Assembly: GCF_003201815.1 (NCBI RefSeq)
Contig: NZ_QJKB01000006.1
Coordinates: 62,001 to 126,000 of the forward strand
Reading direction: 5' to 3'
Source: Undibacterium pigrum
Lineage (GTDB): Bacteria; Pseudomonadota; Gammaproteobacteria; Burkholderiales; Burkholderiaceae_D
DNA length: 64,000 bases
Part shown: positions 54,725 through 62,995 of the stretch, one piece after another
Numbering within the stretch: position 1 is the stretch's first letter
How the letters are laid out: the number at the start of each line of letters is the position of its first letter
The notes under the pieces: generated by a model
Seen by the model: only the letters and a program-made list of their open reading frames with translations
What the model was told of the DNA's origin: nothing
The model's database searches: none
Translations under genes and position numbers: made by a program

Positions 54725-55612
54725 TCAGTCAGCAACCTGGTCAGTAGGGAAGCGCAGCGAATCCCTTAGCAAGAAGCCCATGGACATATTCATATTGATG
54801 TTCTTCGGTGGTATCGGTTTGGTAAACCACTTTTCGTAGATGCGGTAGATTTCATTGTCATGGATGAGCCTCAGCATCTCGTTGTCGACGATTTTCTTGA
54901 AAGCCGGATCGTCCTTGCGCATCATGATGGAGTAGGGTTCTATCGACAAAGGGTCGCCAACGATGGCGAAGCTTGTCGGTGCCTTGGATTCTGCACGCAG
55001 GCTGTACAGCAATACGTCATCCATAGGGAAGGCATCTGCCTTGCCTTCTTCGACCATCTTGAAAGAATCCTGGTCGCTATTACCTTCTACCAGTTTGATG
55101 TTCAGTGAGCTGGTGTCATTCCTGTCATTCAGCAGTTTGACAGTGGTAGTACTCTTGGTGGTCACGACGGTACGGTTGCGCAATTGCGGCCAGTTCTTGA
55201 TGCCACTGTCAGCTTTGACCAGGGCGCGTACGCTGGAAAAGAAATGCGGGATGGTGAATGCCACTTTCTTGCGTCGCTCTGCATTATTGGTGGTGCTGCC
55301 GCATTCCAGGTCTATCTTGTCTTCCAGCAGGGCGCTAAAGCGGGTGGCTGAATCGACCGGGAAGAACTGTATCTTCATGGCGGGCATCTTCAGTTCTTTT
55401 TTGATGGCTTCGGCTACTTTCAGACACAGGTCGACTGAATAACCCAGCGGCTGTTTGTTTTCATCCGTATAGGAAAAAGGGGCGGTTTCACGTATGCCTA
55501 TCACCAGGGTCTGGGTCTTGCGTATCTTGCCTATGGTATCGCCCGCTTCTGCCAGCAGGGGCAGGGCCAGGCACATCACGGCAGTCATGCCACTAATTGC
55601 TTTTCGCATCAT
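54725..55612 (-). CDS. Amino-acid-type ABC transporter substrate-binding protein
   Basis: About 295 residues with a signal peptide (MMRKAISGMTAVMCLALPLL). The bacterial extracellular solute-binding family 3 fold shows VIGIRETAPFSYTDENKQPL, GYSVDLCLKVAEAI, RFSALLEDKIDLECGSTTNN and the conserved ADAFPMDDVLL. It resembles GltI (glutamate/aspartate) proteins. AGGTGG precedes the ATG at 55612. No permease or ATPase is nearby. Confidence 0.9.
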   Translation of the reverse strand: MMRKAISGMTAVMCLALPLLAEAGDTIGKIRKTQTLVIGIRETAPFSYTDENKQPLGYSVDLCLKVAEAIKKELKMPAMKIQFFPVDSATRFSALLEDKIDLECGSTTNNAERRKKVAFTIPHFFSSVRALVKADSGIKNWPQLRNRTVVTTKSTTTVKLLNDRNDTSSLNIKLVEGNSDQDSFKMVEEGKADAFPMDDVLLYSLRAESKAPTSFAIVGDPLSIEPYSIMMRKDDPAFKKIVDNEMLRLIHDNEIYRIYEKWFTKPIPPKNINMNMSMGFLLRDSLRFPTDQVAD

Positions 55613-55888
55613 ATTTTCCACCTGTAATTATGTGATTAACCTCGTGAGCTCGCGCCTGTTGCCAACCGACTCTAACAGCCATGGTACAAGACAAAGTATG
55701 AAATTCAAGCGCATCCACTAAACAAGATTTAGTAAAAAAAGTAAAATAATATTGCCTGGTCACAATAACTGAGTTAGTAAGCTGTTTTTTTGCCATGATT
55801 GCTGGTCGGCAAGTCAGTGCTTCCTTGCTTGCTGGCTCATGGGCAAATCATGCTAAGGTGACGGCATTCTTATCGCTTTTTCATCGCC

Positions 55889-57061
55889 ATGATTTTTTCA
55901 TCCGACGCCAGTCCACATTCCCCTTCTTTGTTAACAATACGCAACGCTCGCATCGTCAGTGCAGATCGCGTTTTTTCCGGCTCCATGACAGTCAGCCAGG
56001 GCAGGATCAATGCGCTGGATAGCGAAGTCTCAGGCCTGACGGGGGAAGACTGGCAGGGCGATTATCTTTTGCCAGGTCTGGTCGAAGTGCATACCGACAA
56101 CCTGGAAAAACATCTGATGCCACGACCCAAGGTTCACTGGCCGGTCATGCCAGCGATACTGGCGCATGATGCTCAGATAGCGGCAGCAGGCATTACCACA
56201 GTGCTGGATGCCATTGCCGTGGGTGATATAGACCCTGATAGTGTGCGCATGCAAACCCTGCAACCCTGTGTCACGGGTTTGCGTACTGCCCAGCAGGCTG
56301 GCTTATTGCGTGTCCAGCATTTCCTGCATATGCGCCTGGAACTGGCTGAGCCGGATTTGCTGGCGATGTTTTCACCCTTCCTGCAAGATGAAAGACTCAA
56401 GCTGGTCTCGCTGATGGACCATACGCCGGGCCAGCGCCAGTGGACAGATTTAACGCATTACCGCGTCTATGTGACAGGCAAGCGTGGCTGGAGTGAGCAA
56501 AAAGTCGACAAGATGCTGGGTCTTTTGCTGGAGCGCCAGCAACGCCATGTGGCTGAAAACCGCAATCTGGTGATACAGGCCTGCCAGCAACATGCTCACC
56601 CCATCCCGCTGGCTTCCCATGACGACACCACGGCTGAACATGTGCACGAAGGCGTGGCTGGTGGCGTCAGTATTTCAGAGTTCCCTACCAGCTTGCTGGC
56701 GGCGCAAACAGCCAGGCAGCAGGGGCTGGCTATCGTCATGGGTGCGCCTAATCGTGTACGCGGAGGCTCGCATTCTGGCAATGTCTCGGCCAGTGAGCTG
56801 GCCAGGCATGATTTGCTGGATATCCTGTCATCCGACTATGTACCCGCCAGCCTGTTACAGGCAGCTTTCATGTTGCAGGAAGATGGCTATGACTTGCCAA
56901 AGGCAATCGCCACTGTCAGCCGGGCACCGGCACACTCACTGGGATTGCATGACAGGGGGGAAATTGCCATAGGCCTGAAAGCAGATTTCATCCGGGTGCG
57001 TATGCTGGACCAGTTACCAGTTGTGATTGCTGCCTGGCGCGACGGCATACAAGTCGCCTGA
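55889..57061 (+). CDS. phnM: PhnM-like alpha-D-ribose 1-methylphosphonate 5-triphosphate diphosphatase
   Basis: 390-residue amidohydrolase-fold enzyme of the C-P lyase pathway that releases pyrophosphate from ribose-1-methylphosphonate triphosphate. Diagnostic are YLLPGLVEVHTDNLEKHL, PRPKVHWPV, SLMDHTPGQRQW, PLASHDDTTAEHV, EFPTSLLAAQTARQQG and VMGAPNRVRGGSHSGNV. None of the other C-P lyase genes (phnG-L, phnJ) is in the window, so this copy is orphaned here. Confidence 0.94.
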   Translation: MIFSSDASPHSPSLLTIRNARIVSADRVFSGSMTVSQGRINALDSEVSGLTGEDWQGDYLLPGLVEVHTDNLEKHLMPRPKVHWPVMPAILAHDAQIAAAGITTVLDAIAVGDIDPDSVRMQTLQPCVTGLRTAQQAGLLRVQHFLHMRLELAEPDLLAMFSPFLQDERLKLVSLMDHTPGQRQWTDLTHYRVYVTGKRGWSEQKVDKMLGLLLERQQRHVAENRNLVIQACQQHAHPIPLASHDDTTAEHVHEGVAGGVSISEFPTSLLAAQTARQQGLAIVMGAPNRVRGGSHSGNVSASELARHDLLDILSSDYVPASLLQAAFMLQEDGYDLPKAIATVSRAPAHSLGLHDRGEIAIGLKADFIRVRMLDQLPVVIAAWRDGIQVA

Positions 57062-57063
57062 AG

Positions 57064-57987
57064 CTATTTTTCCAGAATGGCCTGGATGGCAGTCAGTGCT
57101 TCCAGCGCACCCATGGCCAGACCCACATCCCGTGCAAAGGGAACCTGGGATTCGCGCAAGTTGATACGCAGCAACCTCCCGCCATGATCCAGCATGACAC
57201 GATGGCTAAAGTTGCGCACGCTGGGGATGGCCGTACCCGCCCCCAGTTCTATTACCAGAGGACGGCTGGCGCTACTTAACCACTGTGCCTGGCGCGCGGC
57301 CTGCTGCTGCGCTCTTTGCTCCAGCCAGTCGCTATCGCCAAACATCAGGATATTTGGCCTCGCCATGCCGCCACAATGCGGGCAGGCAGGTGCTGCATTC
57401 AAGAGCTGGCACTGTAGCTCATCAACTTCGGGAATAAATGGATCTGCCTGCCAGATGCTGTTGCGGCAGGGAAGCAGGCATTGCAGATAATGGATGGAAC
57501 CATGGCATTCATTGATGTGCGCCTCTTCCATGCCAGCCTGCTGAAAATGTCCATCGACATTGCTGGTGTAGACACTCAGACCATGGGGCTTGGCGACACC
57601 CCATTGCCTGAGTATCTCAAAACCCGCATGTGGCAGGGTTTTGCGATACAGGCCCAGCCTGTGGCCATAGAAACCCCAGGCGAGTCGCGGGTAGCGGCGA
57701 AAAGCAGCCGGATTGGCGATTTCATAAAAAGGGATGGCTTGCTGGCCCAGGGCAGGGTAAGCCTTCCAGAAACCATCACTGCCACGAAAATCAGGCAAAC
57801 CAGAGTCCACGCCCATGCCCGCTCCTGCAGCAATTACCAGGCTGTCTGCCTGGTCAACTAATTCTGCCGCCTGATGGATGAGATGAGCAGGGAACACTGA
57901 ACTTGTCCTTATGGAGGGAGGGGCTGATTCGCAGCCTAACTGTGCCATTTCTCTTAATTCCAGGCAAGGCTGCCAGGGAAATACCAA
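57064..57987 (-). CDS. Sir2-family NAD-dependent protein deacylase
   Basis: Up to 307 residues; an ATG at 57948 would remove 13. The sirtuin core shows VIAAGAGMGVDSGLPDFRGS (NAD loop), YTSNVDGHFQQAG, ECHGSIHYLQC (catalytic His) and ELGAGTAIPSVRNF. Zinc cysteines are Cys of QCLLPC and CPHC. It deacylates lysines with NAD. The C-terminus is convergent with phnM, 2 bases apart. Confidence 0.92.
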   Translation of the reverse strand: MVFPWQPCLELREMAQLGCESAPPSIRTSSVFPAHLIHQAAELVDQADSLVIAAGAGMGVDSGLPDFRGSDGFWKAYPALGQQAIPFYEIANPAAFRRYPRLAWGFYGHRLGLYRKTLPHAGFEILRQWGVAKPHGLSVYTSNVDGHFQQAGMEEAHINECHGSIHYLQCLLPCRNSIWQADPFIPEVDELQCQLLNAAPACPHCGGMARPNILMFGDSDWLEQRAQQQAARQAQWLSSASRPLVIELGAGTAIPSVRNFSHRVMLDHGGRLLRINLRESQVPFARDVGLAMGALEALTAIQAILEK

Positions 57988-58091
57988 TAAAAGTGTAACA
58001 AGAGTTTAATGAAATTGTAAATAAACGTGAAAAACGCCAGTCAGCAGCATAAACTATTGCTTGCAAACAATATTAATCTGGAGACAAATGC

Positions 58092-59318
58092 ATGCGTGCC
58101 GTTCCACAACTTCTTGCCGGGCTGTTATTGACACTGAGCCTGCCCATGTATTCACATGCCGATGAAGGCAATCAGGGCACCCAAGCTACCATACGGATAG
58201 GCATCATCGGCCCCTTCACAGGCAAATCTTCTACTGACATGGGGGAAAGCATACGCGGTGGTGCCAGGGTGTTCCTGCAGGATATCAACCAGATCGGTGG
58301 TGTCATGGGGCGGCGCATAGAGCTGGTTGAACGGGATGACCAGGCCAAGCCTGAGCTGGGTGTGGCCATGGCAAAAGAGCTGGTGGACAAGGAAAAAGTC
58401 GTGGCCGTCATTGGTATTGCCAATACAGGCGTGGCCTTGCAGGCTGCCAAGGTTTTCCAGGACAGTAAAAAACCACTCATCATCACGGCAGCCACTGGTG
58501 CGGCAGTCACCAAGCAATATATGCCACCGGCTATTCCTGACAGTTATGTTTTTCGTCTGGCGGCCAGCGATAATCTGCAGCCCTCAGTCATTCTGAGTGA
58601 TGTCATCGACAAGCGCAAACTCACGCAAATCGCCATCCTGCATGATGACAGCCCTTACGGCATGTACGGCAAGGAAAACCTGATGGCAGAAATGCAGCGC
58701 CGTAAAATCACGCCTGTGGCCCTGGAAAGCTTCAAGGTTGGTGACCAGGACATGACTGCTCAACTGAGCAAGGCCAAGCAGGGCGGGGCACAGGTAGTGG
58801 TGGTGTATTGCCTGAGTTCTGAAGGTGCCATGGTTGCCAATAGCATGAGCAAGATCAAGCTCAATGTGCCGCTGGCAGGTTCCTGGACCCTGTCGCAGCG
58901 CAGCTTTGCCGAACTGGCTGGCGGCAATGCAGAAGGCACGCGCATGCCTGTGACTTTCATAGAAAACGATGCCAGCAACCGCAGCAATGATTTCGTACTT
59001 AATTATTTCCGCATAAATAATGTTAAATCTATTCCCTCGGCTGTGGCGGCCGCGCAGACTTATGACGCCCTCAGAATCCTGACTTTGGCCCTGATGCAGG
59101 CCAATACTACGGATGGCGACAAGATCAAACTGGCGCTGGAAGACATGAAATATGACACTACCTCTACCGTCATATCGCGCTATAAAAAACCCTTCTCCAA
59201 AAACGACCATGAAGCCATCGCAAGGAATATGCTTTTCATAGGAGAAATCAGACGTGGCAAGGTTGCTTATGCGTATAAGGAAGATGCCAATAGCAGTCTG
59301 ATCGTACGTACCAAATAA
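58092..59318 (+). CDS. Branched-chain-amino-acid-type ABC substrate-binding protein
   Basis: 408 residues of the Leu/Ile/Val-binding (Peripla_BP_6) family. Signal peptide near LLAGLLLTLSLPMYSHA; the domain shows IRIGIIGPFTGKSSTDMGES, IRGGARVFLQDINQIGGVMG, VVAVIGIANTGVALQAAKVF and GKENLMAEMQRRKITPVA. GGAGAC precedes the ATG at 58092. No cognate permease is in the window. Ligand unknown. Confidence 0.92.
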   Translation: MRAVPQLLAGLLLTLSLPMYSHADEGNQGTQATIRIGIIGPFTGKSSTDMGESIRGGARVFLQDINQIGGVMGRRIELVERDDQAKPELGVAMAKELVDKEKVVAVIGIANTGVALQAAKVFQDSKKPLIITAATGAAVTKQYMPPAIPDSYVFRLAASDNLQPSVILSDVIDKRKLTQIAILHDDSPYGMYGKENLMAEMQRRKITPVALESFKVGDQDMTAQLSKAKQGGAQVVVVYCLSSEGAMVANSMSKIKLNVPLAGSWTLSQRSFAELAGGNAEGTRMPVTFIENDASNRSNDFVLNYFRINNVKSIPSAVAAAQTYDALRILTLALMQANTTDGDKIKLALEDMKYDTTSTVISRYKKPFSKNDHEAIARNMLFIGEIRRGKVAYAYKEDANSSLIVRTK

Positions 59319-59366
59319 TACTCTCTTTAAGACTCTCTTTTTTGCCCAGTCGGGCACCTCACTCAT

Positions 59367-59402
59367 TTGCCTTCAGTGCCAGATTCACTGGCCTGAGGGC
59401 AA
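59367..59402. repeat. Long imperfect hairpin downstream of the binding-protein gene
   Basis: Arms TTGCC-TTCAG-T-GCCAG and CTGGC-CTGAG-GGCAA pair over about 15 bp with one wobble and one bulge. No T-run follows on either strand, so it is probably an mRNA-stabilising or processing hairpin rather than a terminator. Confidence 0.6.
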
Positions 59403-59609
59403 CATGTCATCTAGCATTTCATCACGCTTTTGCTTGCTGCAACGCAAATAAACTTAACCAAATTTAACTTCGCTTTTGTTGGCATTCGGCTATGCTATTA
59501 ATCGTAAAGCAAGAGGTATTCTGCCTGCCCAGATTGTATTGCTACGCCTGTACATCCGTATTCTTGAACAAGAATTTGTCGGTCAAAAAAATCCATAAGA
59601 AAGGTCATT

Positions 59610-59849
59610 ATGAGCAAAGAACAGATACGCCAGGTATTGAAGGAACATGGCAAATTTTCTGCCAATATCGATAGCCTGGCTGATGATGCCGACCTGTACG
59701 AAGCTGGCATGACATCACATGCCAGCGTGAATGTCATGCTGGCCCTGGAAGATGCTTTTGACCTGGAATTCCCTGACCGCATGCTCAAACGCAGCGTGTT
59801 TGAAAGCATCAATGCCATCGATGCAGCTATACAAGAATTGACGGCATGA
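59610..59849 (+). CDS. Acyl carrier protein (stand-alone)
   Basis: 79 residues. The phosphopantetheine serine is Ser36 in EAGMTSHASVNVML; helix 1 and helix 2 of a carrier protein are clear. Immediately followed, after a single base, by the acyl-CoA dehydrogenase, with the amino acid:[carrier protein] ligase next. This carrier is the probable acceptor of the activated amino acid. First gene of the operon. Confidence 0.9.
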   Translation: MSKEQIRQVLKEHGKFSANIDSLADDADLYEAGMTSHASVNVMLALEDAFDLEFPDRMLKRSVFESINAIDAAIQELTA

Positions 59850-59850
59850 T

Positions 59851-61020
59851 ATGGATACCCCGGCCACTCCCATGATATTGGCGGCCAGGCTGGTCGCCAG
59901 AGAATTTGCCGCGCCGCATGCCAATGCAGTTGATCATGAGGCGCGCTTTCCGCTCGAAGCCGTCACGGCACTCAAGCGAGAGAAATTACTGAGTGCCTAT
60001 GTGCCTGCTGAACTTGGCGGGGCGGGCGTTGGCCTGACTGAACTGGTACAGATCGTGGAAATCCTGGCGCGTGAATGTGCTGCCACGGCGATGATCTATG
60101 CCATGCACCAGATACAGGTCATCAGCATAGTCAGGCATGCGCTGGATAATCCCTGGTATCAGAATTATTTGCGTAAGCTGGTTGCCCATCAATACCTGAT
60201 CGCCTCGGTGACATCTGAGGTTGGCGTGGGTGGTGAAATGCGTCGCAGTAATTGTGCGGTGGAAGCGGATGGCCAGCGCTTCAAACTGGTCAAGGATGCG
60301 ACCACGATTTCCTACGGAGCACAGGCCGATGATTTGCTGGTGACGGCCAGACGCAATCCCGATGCCGCGCACAGTGATCAATCATTGATACTGGTGCGCA
60401 AGGCCGATTACACGCTGGAACAAAAAGGTGGCTGGGATACCATGGGCATGCGCGGCACTTGCAGCCCACCTTTCCTGATGACAGCTGCTGGTGATGTCGC
60501 GCAGATTATTGACGTGCCCTTTGGCGATATGTCGGCACAAACCGTGGTGCCGGTATCGCATCTGTTATGGGGTGGATGCTGGATGGGTTGTGCAGCCGCT
60601 GCCGTCAACAAGGCCAGGGCTTTTGTACGTGGCCAGGCACGTGCCAATCCCGGCACCGTGCCACCGACAGCATTGCGTCTGGCTGAACTGGTCAGCATGA
60701 TGCAAAGCCTGCGTACCTCCGTGCAAGCCTGTCTGACTGAATATGAAGCCCTGTCAGTTGCCGATGATGCGGCAGTTGGCATCCTGACTTCCATGGGCTA
60801 TTCGCTGAAGATGAATAACCTCAAGATAGATGCGACCCAGGCTCTGCCGCAAATTGTTACGAAGGCCTTATCCATTTGCGGCATACTGGGCTATAAAAAT
60901 GATAGCAAGTTCAGCATGAGCCGCCATCTGCGTGATGCACATTCAGCCGCCATCATGGTGGGCAATGACCGCATATTGGCAACCAATGCCAATTTGTTGC
61001 TGGTACTTAAAGACGACTAG
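59851..61020 (+). CDS. Acyl-CoA dehydrogenase family protein
   Basis: 389 residues with the family's N-terminal helical domain (ALKREKLLSAYVPAELGGAG), middle beta domain (ASVTSEVGVGGEMRRSNC, LVKDATTISYGAQADDLLVT, WDTMGMRGTCSPPFLM) and C-terminal helical domain. It probably binds FAD and dehydrogenates an acyl or aminoacyl group held on the operon's carrier protein (inference). Translation is coupled closely to the ACP and to the ligase. Confidence 0.9.
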   Translation: MDTPATPMILAARLVAREFAAPHANAVDHEARFPLEAVTALKREKLLSAYVPAELGGAGVGLTELVQIVEILARECAATAMIYAMHQIQVISIVRHALDNPWYQNYLRKLVAHQYLIASVTSEVGVGGEMRRSNCAVEADGQRFKLVKDATTISYGAQADDLLVTARRNPDAAHSDQSLILVRKADYTLEQKGGWDTMGMRGTCSPPFLMTAAGDVAQIIDVPFGDMSAQTVVPVSHLLWGGCWMGCAAAAVNKARAFVRGQARANPGTVPPTALRLAELVSMMQSLRTSVQACLTEYEALSVADDAAVGILTSMGYSLKMNNLKIDATQALPQIVTKALSICGILGYKNDSKFSMSRHLRDAHSAAIMVGNDRILATNANLLLVLKDD

Positions 61021-61031
61021 GAAAGGCTGAC

Positions 61032-61943
61032 ATGTCTATCGATTTTTCTCCTGAAGGCCTGACCGATGATCTTGTTGCTGCCGGTCACATCATCCCCGTA
61101 GGTGTACAAGGCATTTTTGGCCGTGGCCCGGTATTTGAAGATGTGTTGCGCCGCTTCGATGATTATGTCAGCCGCGTGGCTGCCAATGATGGTGCTGTCA
61201 AAATGTCTTTCCCACCCTGCCTGGACCGCAAGGTGCTGGAGCGCAGTGAATACCTCGATTCTTTCCCACAACTGGCGGGCACCATTTTCAGTTTTACCGG
61301 CAATGAAGCCCAGCACAAGGAACTCATAGAAAACGTCCATGAAGGCCGTCCCTGGACCCATCTGCAAACCATGACGGCAGTCTGCCTGACGCCAGCCGCC
61401 TGTTATCCGGTCTACCCCAGTTTCACTGGTACTGTTCCTGCTGAGGGACGCCTGGTGGATATGCAAAACTGGGTATTCAGGAATGAACCTTCACCTGAGC
61501 CTACCCGCATGCAATCTTTTCGCGTGCGTGAATTTGTACGCGTGGGTACGCCCGACATGGTGGTGGCCTGGCGCGATATCTGGTTGCAGCGTGGTCTGGA
61601 TATTTTAAAGTCACTGGGTTTGCCTGCACACTCTGATGTTGCCTCCGACCCTTTCTTTGGTCGCGGTGGTCGCATGCTGGCCGCTAACCAGCGTGAACAG
61701 CAATTGAAGTTTGAAGTGCTGGTGCCAGTGATCTCTGAAGCCAAACCAACGGCGGTTTGTTCTTTCAATTATCACCAGGATCATTTCGGCAAGCTGTTTG
61801 AGATTTACCAGCAAAATGGCGAGCTTGCTCATACCGCCTGCCTGGGTTTTGGCCTGGAGCGCATCGTCATGGCCTTGTTCAAGACGCATGGCATGCAGCC
61901 AGAAAACTGGCCTCAGGCTACTCGCGACTTATTGTGGTCATGA
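61032..61943 (+). CDS. Amino acid:[carrier protein] ligase (class II aaRS homologue)
   Basis: 303 residues. A stand-alone seryl-tRNA-synthetase-like catalytic core lacking a tRNA-binding arm. Class II motif 2 is VFRNEPSPEPTRMQSFRVREF and motif 3 is CLGFGLERIVMALF. Cys124, Glu167 and Cys270 are spaced like the zinc ligands of characterised amino acid:[carrier protein] ligases, which load small amino acids such as glycine or alanine onto carrier proteins. The partner ACP is two genes upstream. Confidence 0.93.
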   Translation: MSIDFSPEGLTDDLVAAGHIIPVGVQGIFGRGPVFEDVLRRFDDYVSRVAANDGAVKMSFPPCLDRKVLERSEYLDSFPQLAGTIFSFTGNEAQHKELIENVHEGRPWTHLQTMTAVCLTPAACYPVYPSFTGTVPAEGRLVDMQNWVFRNEPSPEPTRMQSFRVREFVRVGTPDMVVAWRDIWLQRGLDILKSLGLPAHSDVASDPFFGRGGRMLAANQREQQLKFEVLVPVISEAKPTAVCSFNYHQDHFGKLFEIYQQNGELAHTACLGFGLERIVMALFKTHGMQPENWPQATRDLLWS

Positions 61944-61950
61944 TGTGCTC

Positions 61951-62991
61951 ATGAGCCTGCACGCTTTACATCCGATTATTGCCAGCACCTATCAGCCACA
62001 TGCCCTGCATGGTGCTGACCGTGCCTGGGCAGAAACCAATTGCTATATCGATGTCTGGATAGAAGTCCTGCATGCCCAGGGGCTGAATCCGCTGGCCTGC
62101 CTGCCCATGGTATTTGCCAATGATTTCGATGGCGACCAGTGGACTTTCTACAAGCCGCCGCATGAAGACTTGTTTGCCCTATATGGCATAGACGTGCAGG
62201 AACTCAATGTCTGGCGCGGCTTGCTCAGCAACGCCAGCGTACAGCTAGGCCGTGGCCGTCTGGTGCTGACAGAGACAGATTCCTTCTACCTGCCCGATAC
62301 GGCGGGTACAGACTACCGTACCAACCATGTCAAGACCACGATAGCCATACAGGAAATCGATATTGAACAGCAAAAACTGGGCTACTTCCATAACAGCAGC
62401 TACCATGAATTGCAGGGCGAAGATTTTGTCGAAACCTTCAGGATAGGCAAGCCGCATGATGCGACATTCATGCCACTGTTTGCCGAGTTCGTACGCCTTG
62501 ACCATGTACAGAAAAAAACAGATGCAGAACTGGCCGCCATCTCTTTGCCACTCTTGCGTAAATACCTGGCCAGACGCCCGCGCTGTAATCCTGTCAGCCA
62601 GTTTCTGCCAGTCTTCATCAACGACGTAGAGCGATTGAAAGAAGATGGCATGGCGGCCTATCACGCCTATGCCTTTGCCTGTCTGCGTCAACTTGGCGCA
62701 GGCTTTAGCCTGGGGGCACATTATCTGCGGTGGCTGCAGCAAAACCAGCAAAACCAGCAAAACCAGCAACACCCGCAACACCAGACCTTGCAGTTTGATG
62801 CGGCAGCAACAGAATTTGACAGCATTTCTGACATCACCAAGACCTTGCTGCTGAAAACCGCCAGAGCCGTCATGGGAAAAAAAGCCGTGGACCTGGCGCC
62901 TTTGCTGGAACAGATTTCCCTGCATTGGCAACAGGGCATGGATGCGCTGGATGTCAGCTTGGCTAGCCTTGTCAGCCAGGTCAGCGAGTGA
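61951..62991 (+). CDS. DUF1839 family protein
   Basis: 346 residues. N-terminal signature HGADRAWAETNCYIDVWIEV, then ANDFDGDQWTFYKPPHEDLF, LTETDSFYLPDTAGTDYRTN and VKTTIAIQEIDIEQQKLGYF. DUF1839 genes accompany amino acid:[carrier protein] ligases, but their role is unknown. A Gln/Asn-rich tract (LQQNQQNQQNQQHPQHQ, about residues 262-278) comes from tandem AACCAGCAA units. The ATG at 61951 starts 7 bases after the ligase stop; the frame is open upstream without family similarity. Confidence 0.9.
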   Translation: MSLHALHPIIASTYQPHALHGADRAWAETNCYIDVWIEVLHAQGLNPLACLPMVFANDFDGDQWTFYKPPHEDLFALYGIDVQELNVWRGLLSNASVQLGRGRLVLTETDSFYLPDTAGTDYRTNHVKTTIAIQEIDIEQQKLGYFHNSSYHELQGEDFVETFRIGKPHDATFMPLFAEFVRLDHVQKKTDAELAAISLPLLRKYLARRPRCNPVSQFLPVFINDVERLKEDGMAAYHAYAFACLRQLGAGFSLGAHYLRWLQQNQQNQQNQQHPQHQTLQFDAAATEFDSISDITKTLLLKTARAVMGKKAVDLAPLLEQISLHWQQGMDALDVSLASLVSQVSE

Positions 62992-62995
62992 TTTT

